A stretch of 64,000 nt of DNA from Atrichornis clamosus (taxonomy: Eukaryota; Chordata; Aves; Passeriformes; Menuridae), in the NCBI GenBank assembly GCA_013400975.1, contig WBMZ01009490.1:1-64000 (forward strand). Direction: 5' to 3'. The notes under the pieces were generated by a model. That model saw nothing but the letters and a program-made list of their open reading frames with translations. It was not told the DNA's origin and did not search any database. The translations under genes and the position numbers were made by a program. Within the stretch, counting starts at the first letter, position 1, and every line of letters starts with the position of its first letter. Shown here one piece after another: positions 1-12,100 of this stretch.

Positions 1-3000
1 GGGAGTCTGTTTCTGAAGACTTGGTGTTCCCACATGTTTTGTGCTTCCCTGGCTGCATCTTTTGCTTTCCTGCTCCTTCCCCTTCCATCACCCTTGCTGC
101 ACAGTAGCAAGCTGGGTAAATATTAACTACGATAAGAAATGATTAATGAATTTTCAATTGTGATCAAATTGCACAATGCAAAGTGCTGAACAGTAAGGAA
201 AAATACTGGCTGCTGTGTCTTTGTTTTTATGTTGGAGAGAAGGGGAAGGCAGAGAGTAAATTAGGAGGCTGCTACATCTACTATAGAGCCTGAAATATAT
301 CCTGTCCTCTGGCTATGCCAGGTAACTCCATGGTAAGTTGAACATGCAAAACTCTGTGTTTTATTTGCATGTAACAGTTATTAAGACAGTGCATAAAAAA
401 ATCCCATTTTTGCCTATGCAAATGGAAGGGCAGAACCACCACTGGCAACTGCTCGTGCACAGCTGGGCTGTAACAGCGCGTGCCTGAAGAAGAGCAGGGC
501 TCCTTGGGCAGGAGGCTCAGCCTTGATCCACTGTCATCAGCAGTATTTCCAACTGGTTAATGAACAAACAAACACTCTGAAAGCTTCTCATGAGGTAGCT
601 GAGATATTTTTCCTGAGAAAAGTCACGCCTCACGATATCAAGAACTGCCCTAGCAAGTTACTCCAAGGGTAAACTCAAACTAAGTGGTGATAAGGTCAAT
701 ATTTTCCAATGGTGTTGCTTAAAATATCCAGCAAAGTCAATAATAATGAAGACAACCACTAATTTTGATTACTGCATTGGGGTGAAACTACATGACATGA
801 AACTTTCATGTTTGAAAACACTGGCCTTAACCACTTGCTTATGGTTAAAGAATGCTTAATGAGCATATCTGTGCCGGTTTTGGAACCTGACCACTAAAAA
901 CAAGGTATGGAAAAGGCTGAAAAAGCAGCATGGGCACAAGGACTTGCCAATCTAACTCCCTGAGAGAGGGCTGCTCCATGGAAAAAGGCTGGGATCAGTG
1001 TTAAAGCTAAGCAGAGGAGCGTGGAAACTCATCTGTGGTCCCTGTTGGGTCTGGAAAAGAGAAGTGTGTCCCTTCCCACTCCCTCTGGAAACACAAGTGC
1101 TAGCAGCTCAGCCGCTGACTTCTTTTACGTTTGGACATGGATGACACTGAGTGGCGTATCTTTAACAGCTCTTGCTTTTCTAGTTAAGCATTAATGTTTA
1201 ACGAGATCAGCCTGCAGTTGCTCGTTAGTGTGCAGTGCTCCAGCTAATTAATACATCACTGGAAGAGCCAGTCTGGGAAAGGAGAGCAAGCAAGTGTATT
1301 CCTGAGGCATTTCTCAGTCTTTAGAAAAGAAGGGGAGGGGGGGGGAAGAAAGAAATATGGGCAAAGGGCTCTTCAGAGAGGAGGAATAAAAGGAATTGAG
1401 CCCTCCGAATGTTTGTGCAGCAACGCTGAGCTGACTTTCTGTGAAGAGGATGTCTCTCACCACACCACCATCCTCCTGATAAAAGATGTGTAGCCCACAA
1501 AGAGCAGTGCCAGAGAGGCAGCTTGAGTGTCACAAAAACACATCGGCCCTGACAGCCACACACATTTTCCAGGCAAGAAGAAACAAATAAACCATCTTCT
1601 CCCCTCCTGGTCCCTGCTAATTCCTCTTACCAGCTCACCTCCTGCAATGGGGGTCAGAGGGAGATCAGGAAAGTCTTGTCAGCACCTGGCTGGAGGCTGC
1701 TCCATCGCGCTTGGCAGGGCTGATGCCTGCTCAGCAGGCAGGGATTGTTTTTAGAAATCATATGAATTGCTGCTAATTCTCACGAATGTAATGGAATTCC
1801 CATCAATTTTCAATTTATTGCCTCTACAATCCCCTTGCCTGCATCAGGCGACGATTTGTCAGCCTTGCTGCTGAAGATAACATCTTTAAAATGCAACTCC
1901 AGTACTTTCTAGGATTTCAGAATCCTGCAGGAAAATTGAAAGACCCTTTTGTGCTTACCTCAATTCAAATGTCAGCACAATTTTCAAACTAGGGAAGTAC
2001 ATTTCGAGCTACTGGATGAAAAAATTTAAAAATCTGAGGTCACTCTTACTTCAAATAGTGTCTTAGAGACTGTTCTTTTTTTTTTTTTAATAGCTATTTT
2101 AGAATGTAAGAATGGAAAATGCAATTTTCTCTTCCTATAGGAAAAGACAGCCACATGGTGCAAAACCTCTATTTGTATGTAATATGAAGGATCAGGTGGG
2201 GTCATCAGAACAACTAAGCAAAAAGTTTAGCTTTCAGACATTTGGTCCTGTGTGTGTTGGAAGGAAGCAGAGAAATGGGCCAATATATGTATCACAGATT
2301 TAGAAAGAGGACCCAGCTTTTAAAAGAGATATGTCTTGCAGCTGCCAACATGGAAGAGAAAGTTATTTGGTAGTGAATCATACCTGATTTAGGATTAAAA
2401 ATCATACCTATATGTAAGCCACTATCAGCAGCATTATAACTTGAGTTGCTAATACTATTCAATTCAAAATATTTGAAGGTTGTGGGTCAGGCTCCTTAAA
2501 AACACTGAATGAAATCATACTAATTACATTCTATTTATGTGCCTTCTGAGTTTCAGGAACTTTATAATTTAAGCCTCATCAGTCACTGATCCTGATACAG
2601 GAAAAATTGAAAAAAAAATAGGCAGGGAAAAATACAGGCCACTGCACACCTCATGTCATAACAGTCTTAAAAATAGCAAGAGTTGCCTATGAGATCCCAA
2701 ATCAAATCTCATTTGATGCAAACCAACCATTCTTCCACCCTGGATCCAGCTGAGTGCCAAGTGGATAGCACATGCAGGAGGTAAAGATTCAGATGTTGAT
2801 GCTTGGGCAAAATGCAATGAACCAGGAAAGCTAGGAATTTTGGCAGAGCAAGAATGGAAGATTTTCATTGTTGCATACTTAGTGTGGAAAATAAATGGGA
2901 ACTGTGCTTCACCAGCTTTTTCTTTACTGGTTAAATGGCAGGTCATATAGAAGGACAATTTGCTGCTGTCACTGGAAATTGAGAGAAGGAGGGAAGTGAG

Positions 3001-4262
3001 AGAGGAAGAGAAGTGCATTGTGCAATAGGGAACAGCTGGGAACGATGTTTCAGTGGTAAATGAATCCTTCCCTACAAGATACCATCTTCACTTAAGCTTT
3101 GCTGTGACCATCCTTTCCACAGCAGTAAATAAAATACTGGGGGAGGAAAATGTTAACACTCATTGGACAATTACTTTATTTAAGAGAAAAATCTGAATTA
3201 ATTTACTTTTAGTCTTAAATCTCATAGACAAAATCATGTATGTACGTAAATAGATTCATGCAAACTTTGTTTTCAATAGCTCTAAGGCCTGAGTTGTTGG
3301 AATAACTGGCATCTCCTATCATGACTGCTAATGGGTTTCTCCTGGCACCGGTTTCTGAGATTGGGAAGTTCCTCCACTCCTCTTATCAGATGAGGAACTC
3401 AGAGCCAAGCTCCAGGATGATTCAACAAGGCTGGAGAGCAATAGCATTCAAAACGATTTTCAGTGGACCAGCAAAGACCAGATTTAAGCAGGGTCATTTG
3501 GCTCATCATCCTTGGGTAGACAAGGAAAAGTGAAAATAAGTACAAAACAAAAAAACCTCATTGTTACAGAAAAAAAGTAAGGGCTCTTGTTCAGCTGAAT
3601 TGCCCTGTATAAGGTCTGGAGAAATACAGGTCAAGAGCTGAAAATTTGAAATAGTCATATCTTGAGTAAACGACTGTTTACTTCTACTTACTACTACAGC
3701 TACTAAATGTAACTTCTGTAATCCCATCTGGTGTGTACCTGGGATCAGAACCAGAGATGACACATCAGACCCTGAGCAGTGACCATGTTGAGATGCTGCT
3801 GTTCAGACACTGATAATTTCTGCAATCACTGCACCAGTCCATGGAGCCAGTGACTTTCTCTTCTGAGAATCAGTTGTTCATGAATCAACAGTAACAGTAT
3901 GAGTAGCGAAAAAAACACATGGACTTTCATGTAATCCTATACATATTAAAAACAAGCAAGCAAATAAACAAACCAAACCCAGCAACAACAGCAACAGAAA
4001 AACCCAAACAAGACAAACGGATAACTTACTCTCACAGCAAATTCATTCACAATGATGTTTCATTGTCATCTGAAATCACTGGAGGAGTATAAGGGAAAAC
4101 CTAAACACACACCTGCAAGGACACCACTACGACCTGCAATTGTGTCTATTAGCAATGCAACACACAAAGACAAAGCCTTCAACTCCTCTGATGTTCTGAA
4201 ATTGCAACCCTCTTGCTGCCTTCCCGACTAATTTGGTTTCTTTCCGTGATACTGCTGTTGCT
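1..4262. other. Unique intronic DNA, no gene seen
   Basis: I recognise no gene or interspersed repeat here. A G-rich purine run lies at 1324-1358 (nine consecutive G at 1337-1345). An AT-rich block at about 1750-1890 has the look of constrained non-coding DNA, but this is only an impression. Confidence 0.6.
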
Positions 4263-4340
4263 GGAATGATCACGGAATGATTAAGGTTGGGCTTCACTTT
4301 CAGTTCACGCTGACTTCACAGCCCATTATGTAGAGGGTGT
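4263..4340. repeat. Flank shared with 37527-37600, copy A
   Basis: This stretch lies just outside the 3' terminus of the CR1 at 4341. It is clearly similar to the stretch outside the CR1 at 37601: GGGCTTCACTTTCAG, a CTGAC word, and CATTATG followed by AGAG occur in the same order and spacing. Similarity continues weakly further out (TGATCACGGAATGA against TGATGACTGAATGA). Confidence 0.75.
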
Positions 4341-4741
4341 AATAGAATCATTTAGGTTGGAAAAGATCTCTGAGATCATCGAGTCCGACTGTTAATCCAG
4401 CACTGCCAAGGCCACCACTGACCCATGTCACCAAGTGCCACGTCCACATGGCTTTTAAACCCCTCCAGGGATGGGGACTCTGCCACTGCCCTGGACAGTC
4501 TGGCCAGTGATCACCATTTCAGTGAAATTTTTCCTAATATCCATTCTAAACTTTTCTTGGTGCAACTTGAGGCCGTTTCATCTTGCTTTGTCCCTTGTTC
4601 TGTGGGAGCAGAGCCCGACCCACACCTGGCTGCCACCTCCTGTCAGGTGGTTGTAGAGAGTAACAAGGTCTTCCCTGATCCTCCTTTTCTCCAGGATAAG
4701 GACAGCTGCACTGCCACTGCTTCTCGGGGAAAGCTCGTGCT
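4341..4741 (-). mobile_element. CR1 LINE 3' fragment
   Basis: The plus strand begins with AGAATCATTTAGGTTGGAA and continues through the avian CR1 3' region (GATCATCGAGTCCGACTG, CCTCCAGGGATGGGGACTC, TTCCTAATATCCA, TTTTCTCCAGGATAA). The element is therefore inserted in the minus orientation and 5'-truncated. Its terminal ATTCTATG-type repeats are eroded. It is the same subfamily as the copy at 37601-37935 and shares sequence with it beyond the 3' end. Confidence 0.9.
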
Positions 4742-5329
4742 AAGGAGGAGTGGAGGCAGCACCCTGGGTAGTGCCCAGCATGTGGGACCACTTCATCTCA
4801 AAGCTTACCCTCACTTTTAAGGACTGGTGTACAATGACATACCTGGAATAGCCTGAGCCTTTTAAAGATTGAGAGACGAAAAAATAGGAATCCTCTTCCC
4901 AAATTATAAAAGCCAGCACAGTTTTAGCAGTGCACTGAAAATCCCCCTCCTCTGAAATGAGCTCGGTGCGAGTCCGGCATGCGTAAGGAGAGGCTTCAGC
5001 TCCAACACTGGAAATTGCCACAGCCCAAACAACCGAATGAGGGACTTATCACAGGAAGTGACAGGCAACCTCAGCTATAAGCAAGGTCATCAGCTCCATC
5101 TAAACACTTTCTTTGAAATGTATCTACAAGGGAATAAAAACAGGATGGCAAATGATTCAAGACTAAATACTCCGACATATCCTGCAATACCCTTTGCACT
5201 CTCTTTTTGACTCCAGGAAAAGCCAGGAAGCTGAGTAGCAGCTCCGTTTCCGTTCCCTTTTCACCTCCCCTCAAGAAGGGTGACTTTTAACCTTATTATT
5301 TATATTACCCTGGCATCTGCAATTAGGCA

Positions 5330-5690
5330 CTGCGCAAACACGCGATCTGGGGGAAGTACCTGCCCGAGGAGCCCGCAGATGGGCAGAGGCGGGGGAAGCC
5401 TCAGGCCGGGTGACAAACCATCTCTCTCCGTGTGGTGGGACAGCCGGCCGTGCTGGCCAGGCCGCGGCTGGGCGACACCAAAGCCCCGCTGCGGTGACGC
5501 GGGGCAGACAAGCGCGCATCCCGGCCGGCAGCACCTGCCCGCGGCGGCCAGCGCCCACCCGGCTTCCCGGGGGAGCGGGGTCAAGCACGCAGGCGGTGCG
5601 TGCATCCCCTCGCAGCGTCCCCTTCTGCTGCGGTGGGTGCAGTCAGCCGGAGTCGCTAGGGCTGCCTCCGTGCCTTTGCTAGAGCCAGCA
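5330..5690. promoter_or_regulatory. CpG island inside SETBP1 intron 2
   Basis: I count about 37 CpG dinucleotides in roughly 350 bp, with dense GC including GGCCGCGGC, GACGCGGGGC and CCCGCGGCGGCC. The DNA on both sides is ordinary, AT-richer, CpG-poor intron. It lies about 50 kb downstream of exon 2 in the transcribed direction, so it is not the main SETBP1 promoter. It may be an internal promoter, an antisense or non-coding RNA start, or an enhancer. Open frames across it (for example 5280-5909) resemble no protein and are expected from high GC. Confidence 0.7.
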
Positions 5691-5820
5691 CTCCTCCCAC
5701 GAAGCCCGTGCTGTGGAGGGTGGGCTCGCTCTGCTCCATCAGGGTTTTACCAAGGCCAACTGGCTCGATGGGGATTCGGTAACATGAAGACCAAACACAA
5801 CTTAAGCACTAGCTCCACGA

Positions 5821-5850
5821 TTTGTTTGTTTGTTTGTTTGTTTGTTTTTT
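5821..5850 (+). repeat. (TTTG)n microsatellite
   Basis: Six TTTG units followed by a short T run. Confidence 0.95.
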
Positions 5851-7223
5851 CTGCAGTTCCAGCCTTTTTTTATCTCTCTTCCAATTTCTCCCTTTGTAGG
5901 CATCCATAGTGGGGCCCACAGGCTGAGAACCTTTCATCCCTCTCCAGCTAGAGAGGAGAGAGATGTTTATTTTCTTCCTCTATCCTCAGACTTAATGAAA
6001 GCTTTTAAACCCAAATGGCTGGAGATTCACACCTCTTCCAGAGTGTATCTGAACGCACTAAAAGCTCTTAGGTTCCCTGTCACCCTGTGAACATAAACAA
6101 AGTGCACAAACAGCCACACCTTCCCTTGGAAACTGAAAAAAAAAACCCAGAAAGAGCTAAAGCCAGCATGGCAGACCTTTGGCTAGGAGGGTGAGTAACA
6201 AACACACGCATGTGTGCACACACACACCCCCCCCCTCTACCTTGCTCGAGACCCAGTCCCTGCGCTGGAATGTGTAACACAAGCACATCAGCTGCCTATA
6301 CCACTAATCTAAGGAAAAGGTCAAGGAAAGCTATGCATCCAGCATTTGTTTTGAAATACTCTATAAGGAGAATGCGGTGGGTTTGTTGGACTTTTTTTTT
6401 TTCCTTTCCTTTTTGGTGCCTTTCCCATGCTTCTCCATGTCCTTTTCACATTCTCTTGGTTAGAGAAGCAAGCAGGGCTCCCTCTGGTAAAGGTCACATA
6501 TACAGCCCTTTGAACTGGGCTGGTTTAGAGCTTTTTGAGCAATCAAGGGGGAGACAAGGCATAACATGCTCTGGACAGAGCAATGAAATGTAGTTGCTGT
6601 TTCTCCTTGGGAAGGATAGTGGTGATTTTGAATGAGGAACAGATGAAAATGTTGATATTTTGAAGTCAAAGGAAACCTGATAACAGGAAAGGGTAAGAGT
6701 GGGAAAATAAAATTTTTAAATTTACATTCAAAGCAAAAATCTAGATTGGTGCTGTGCATGGGTAATCTCCTCTCTGAACACTGCCTCACTCGGAGATAAC
6801 ATTCATCAAAAACTAGAAGAATTCTCTAAAGGACAAAACCCTCTAGCAATAATGCTAGAATGCAGCTTTTCCCTTTCTTAATTTCTTTAGGAATGTGAAA
6901 GGAAAATAGTAATCTTTATAATTCATGTATTGATAGCAAATATTTAACATCACAACTCTGAGAAGAAAAGAGTAAATTCACAGGAATTACTCAGTAGATT
7001 GGCCTCAAAAGGATTCCATCTCCGCCCCTACTATTATTATTTTTTGGTGGTAGATTATTTTTCTAATAGGATTAACATTACCCTCTTGGCTTCTGTGCAA
7101 ATGGGTGAGTTCACCTTGCCATAAGCTCTTTCAGTGTGAATAAAGAGAGTTCTCAAATCCTTGAAGTATCTTTTTTTATGAAAAAGTCTCCTGATGGCTT
7201 ATTCTTCCTACAAATAGAGACAT

Positions 7224-7245
7224 ATTCATTCATTCATTCATTCAT
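7224..7245 (+). repeat. (ATTC)n microsatellite
   Basis: About five tandem ATTC units. Confidence 0.95.
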
Positions 7246-10200
7246 ATTGACATATCTCATGATGGAAACAGTCTCAGTAAAGGCTGTCCCAGATCCAACC
7301 AACGAAACTTCAAGAGAAAGGTCTTGGAAGAACTTCATGGGCTACAAAGCTCTTGCCATGTTATAGGAAAAGAAAGGCAGACACTTGAGGCTCAAAACTG
7401 CTAAAAGCTGCTCAGATGGGCTGGCTAAACGTCCCTCACTCTCCCTTCATTCTTTCTGCATGACCAACGTGTCACACTTCTTTGCGCTCCTGTCCTGTTG
7501 TTGTGGGTGATGCCTTTACATAACCCATCTCTTCCAGAAAAAGTCTCCATTTCAGTGAGGAGAGAATTGGAGAGGAGTCCTTCAGGACAAAAACTAAGAA
7601 AAGGAACTCATTCTATCAAGCTAAAGAGCAGTTCTTCCAGGGGAGGCAGGGCATTTGCATGTCCTTTGGGTTCACTGGGAGAGATGCCTTCCTTTTTCTC
7701 CCAGTCTGTGAGTGAACGTGGGGCTGAGGAGGAGAGTCTACATTACACTCCAAGCACATTAAGGATCCCAGCACATTGCTATAGGCCATCAGAATAAACC
7801 TGGCAGTGCTTTGAAGTCTGTAAACTGATTCCTAGATAACTGCTTAGAGTTTCTCCCCTCCCCATGCCCCAAACAGCTTTTCATTTGAAGTTCTGGCACA
7901 GAGCTAATCTGAGAAAGGATCAGAAACTCGAAGCTATTGACAGTAGTGACAGGAGTGTCTCAGTGTGACAGCTGATTGAGCCCCTCTCACATTTCACTGA
8001 CAAACTCAATTGCTCCAGTAAATCGAGTGAAAGTCAATACAGGCAGCTCCTCCTCAAGCTCTGGGTACATCCCCCCCTCCTCAAGCTTTCCTGGGGGCCC
8101 CTTGTTCCTGCCAGCCCTTGTAGGACCCATCTGAGAGCTCATCCCTGTGTGAAATGGAGACATGGACCTACAGCTCAGGGGTTTGGTGGCAACAGCGCAG
8201 TGTTTACCCTGCTGATATAAACCTTGGTTTGTCTTACTTCTCCTCCTTCACCACTTTTTCGTTGTTGCTTTTTAAGAGACCTCTCCTGGAAAATTGAGTT
8301 TCATGCTACGCCCTGGGCCCAGGCAGGCAGTGTAACAGCCAGGCACTGCTGGAGGTGAAGGGCGCAGTGTCTGCATGTCCAGCCCTCCCCAGGCAATGCC
8401 CATGTGGCAGTGCACACTGGGGTTAAAAACAGGAAATATAGGTCTGTCGCTGATGGCTTTTTTTTCTGCTGTAAATCAGCAATAAAAGCCAGCTGCGAGG
8501 GGTAAAATCTTATTAAGGTAGAGGAGGTGGGAGAAGAGGCTCCAGCCTGTTGCAGATGGCAACCTTGTGTTAGCAGTGAGTAACCAGGCAATTAAATCAG
8601 TGACTTAACAGGCTTTTTCCACACTTTAATTGTGAATCAGGGGTGTCTGTGGCCCAGAGCAAGCAAACCACAAAGCAGACTTAGCAGCATGCATGGGGAA
8701 CCTGAGTTTTCACAGAAAAAGGCTCAAGGAGACAGGGTACCTAGTGAGGAACATATGCAGGCTACTGTTTGCAAATGGAAATCAAATAGGCTGACATTAC
8801 CAATAATGAAGTGTGAGGTTGGCGTGGCTTCTCTCTCAGATTTCAGCAGGGTTTATTTTTATAGAGGCAGCTTCCTCGTGCAAAGTGTTGGCAAACAGGC
8901 TGCTGGCAGGGAGGTGGGGAGAGGGTGAGTAGGACAGGCAAGGCTTCCTGGGGAGGGCACAGGACATTTCCCACCTGCTGGGATGGAGCTCCAGGAGAAG
9001 AAACTGAAATTTCGTAGAGACAAGTGGCCGAGCTGCTAATCTTGTTGGTGAGAGGAGTAAGGGAAGATGAAGGAGTGGGAGAAGAAGGTGAAATGGTGCT
9101 GAGCAGGTATCAGGTGCTGAGGGGGCAAGGGTTAAACACAACAAGCTCAAAGACAGAGCCGGGCAAACAAAATAACAGGCTCCCTGTTGCGTGAAGCCAT
9201 ATGAACAAGTAACTAAAGACACCCCTACCTAAACACACTCCCCCGTCCCCAGTTATTACAGCAGGTCAAGCTTTGCCTCTCCTTACCCTACCCAGCAAGC
9301 AGCTGAGGACACAAAAGCTACACTGTCCTGCCTGCCTCAGAAGAGATCAACTTAAACATTACAACACCTCCATCCCAGAGTTATGCTCTGATGCCAGGAT
9401 CAACACACAGATGGTCTGCCCGCCCTGCTCCCGCCGCTGCTCCCTGGCAGCTCAACACCTTGGAGCTGGAGCATCCTGCAGGCTTCCCTGCCTCCTGGCT
9501 CTGCACCGACACGTGTGCTCCCCACCAAATGACCTCATCTGGACTGGGCTGAGCCTTCCAAGTCAAATTGAACACAGCACATAGGAACTGGCAGTGATTT
9601 TCAAAGATTTAAGTTGGGTCCCTCTCAATTTTCTCTCAGCACTTTATACATTTTGTGTGCTGCAAAGTGGGGGCATTTTATATTCCCTACTCCAATACAT
9701 ATTTTATAAACCTGCCTCTTATGCAGTTAATATTTTGGTTCCAAAGTTAACTGGTTAAAACACATATTAATAGATTTGGCATGGAGAAAAAGGAGGAAAA
9801 AAAGTCAGGTGAAAGAAATGCTGGGGGAAGAAAAATAGCAGCAATATTTGGAATGGCTCTGGAGCCAAGACAGCAAACCTGGTCTTTTTAATGGGACCAC
9901 CCAAGTGAGAAAGACCTCAAGCTCTTATTCACATGTGTTATGTTCACTGCAGTGTAATTCAAAGTCCAGAGGGGAGTTAGAAAAAGTAATAGTGGGGTTT
10001 TTTAAGGGCTTAGCAGATGAAACAAGTGCTGGGTTCCCACCAAAGGCTGTTACCAAATTTGCCAGCAGAATATCAAGTCTGGTTCAACTAATACAGGAGC
10101 AGGGAGACTGTGCTGCTGGAACACTGTCACTGCCTGGACTTTCCAGAAGTCAACTGTTGTTCAGCAGCTTCTCCTGAGTATATGTGTTGGGATTTTTCCA

Positions 10201-11982
10201 GAGGTGAGTAATATCACCTCCTCTAAACACATTTCTGACATCCAAACCAAAAAAAAAAAAAACAAACCAACAAACCCCAAAACTCCTTCTGAAGGCCACT
10301 TAGCAGAGTAGCATTTGTGGTTGTGGCATTTTCTCCAAACAACAGCCTATACAGAAACCCTTCCTTATTTAAAAGTAATTACTTAATTCAACACCAAACC
10401 TTTATGTGTTATGAATAGCTCAGCTGGGTTGGCTGAGTCAGGTCTAAGGTTCGTTTCCAGGTCATAATTAAAAATATTACCAGTGAGGGAAATATTTGTG
10501 ATGCTGTGAATGCCAAGGTAAGACAAACCAAGAAGTAATAAAGTAAAGAGAAGTTTAGAGAAGTGGGTGGAGACAGAACAGATCTCCCAGCAAAGGCAAA
10601 GCTGGTTTCTTAGATTACTGGCCCTGTCGCTATCTCCAGCCTAGCTGAAACACTCCCATCAGCAAAACCCTGTCATCAGATTTAGCGATGGCACCTCCAA
10701 GGGCAGAGCAAGAGCCATGTGGGGATTGGCTGTATCAGTATCCCTTCTCTCTGGGATTACACTGTTTGTATCCTAGCCTCTAGGAAAGAGGGTGATTGAT
10801 GTATAACAGTGTAGGGAGGAGGAGGGGGACTATCAGGATGGGCAGAAGATGGCAAAATCTGGTGCCCAACATGAAACATTTAAGCCCTAAACTTCTGTGG
10901 GGATATGATCCTACCCTGCAGCGTTGCTGTTTTTTTGCCACAGAATTAAAAAGAAGGACTTTTCCTGGTGTCACTGCAGGCCACAGAGGATAAATCCAAA
11001 TGACAGGGCTTAAGTTTTGAATATGGGGAATTAGAGATGAGAAGTAAAGCAGCTTATAATGACTCTCCCTTTTGCTTTTTTAGATTGCAAGCTTCAGTAT
11101 TGATTTTGAAATGCCCTGTCTTCATCCTAACAGCTTCTTGAAAATGCAACTTGAGAATTTCTTCACCATGCATCCTCTTTAGCATGATTTGATAATGATA
11201 AAACGAGAATATAAAAGCTTTTGCAGGCTGTTATTCGTCAGGTATTATGATAGTCATTCATTCCCTTGTTTTCTAAGTACAACCACTGACCTCCTGGGGG
11301 GATGTCGAGAGAGAGATTTCGATTCCTTTCCTTATGAAGATAGCCAGTGTTCAACTCAGAGCCTCCATTCCCAGCAGTGTCAGTGCAGGGAGACAGGGGT
11401 GTCTTGACGACACAGCGCTCCGTCAGTCACCTGCAGTCAAACCACAGGAGTGACCTGCAGTAGTCCTACAACAGCTCAGACCTTGCAGCACCAAGTAGTG
11501 CAGAGTCCACGGGAAGTGCTTGCCATCTCCTTGTCACCCCGTGCACAAAGATATTCAGGCAGCCTCAGGATACGTGCACAAATCCTGGCCCACAACACCT
11601 ATAGACAACACAAGTGTCTCTTGTTTTCCTGTGCCCGACACATGACAGGGTGAAAGATCAAGCAGCTCAGTGAGTACTGAGGAGCACAGAGGGTTGGGAA
11701 AGTTAATTTTATCATCTCTTCTGACCCCAGCTACGAGGTAAGGTAAACACATTTCGCAGTCAGTTGCAAAACATTTTGAGCTTTTTTTAAAGAGCTTAAC
11801 ATCAACTACCAAAGTAGCCAAGATGGGCAACTTTGGGGGCAAAAAACACAGTGCCACAATCCTCCTAGCTTTTCCCTATTTGCTCTCAGTGTGGTGCAGG
11901 TGGAGCCTAACCCGTTCCAACAAGGGAGTGAAATAACTACTCTGTCAAACAACTCACGTCCTTGGAGAGATAAGACTGAGAA

Positions 11983-12100
11983 GGAAAACTGAGGTGAAGC
12001 AACTTGGCTAAGTTTGTAAAGGAACTCAGCGCTGGAGAACAAGAGCCAATTTCCTGGCCTCCTACAGCAATACTGATCTGCCAGACTGACCCTGCTGCCC
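11983..12100 (-). mobile_element. MIR-like SINE relic
   Basis: GGAAAACTGAGGTGAAGCAA, followed by ACTTGGCTAAGTTTGT and GAACTCAGCGCTGGAG, resembles the reverse complement of MIR (AAACTGAGGC, then a CTTGCCCAAGGTCAC-like segment). It is strongly decayed. Confidence 0.4.

Noticed and set aside
5280..5909. 209-codon open frame across the CpG island
   Set aside because: The protein is rich in Gly, Arg, Pro and Ala, as expected from GC-rich DNA with few stops. No domain or homology is recognisable, and the frame runs into a TTTG repeat.
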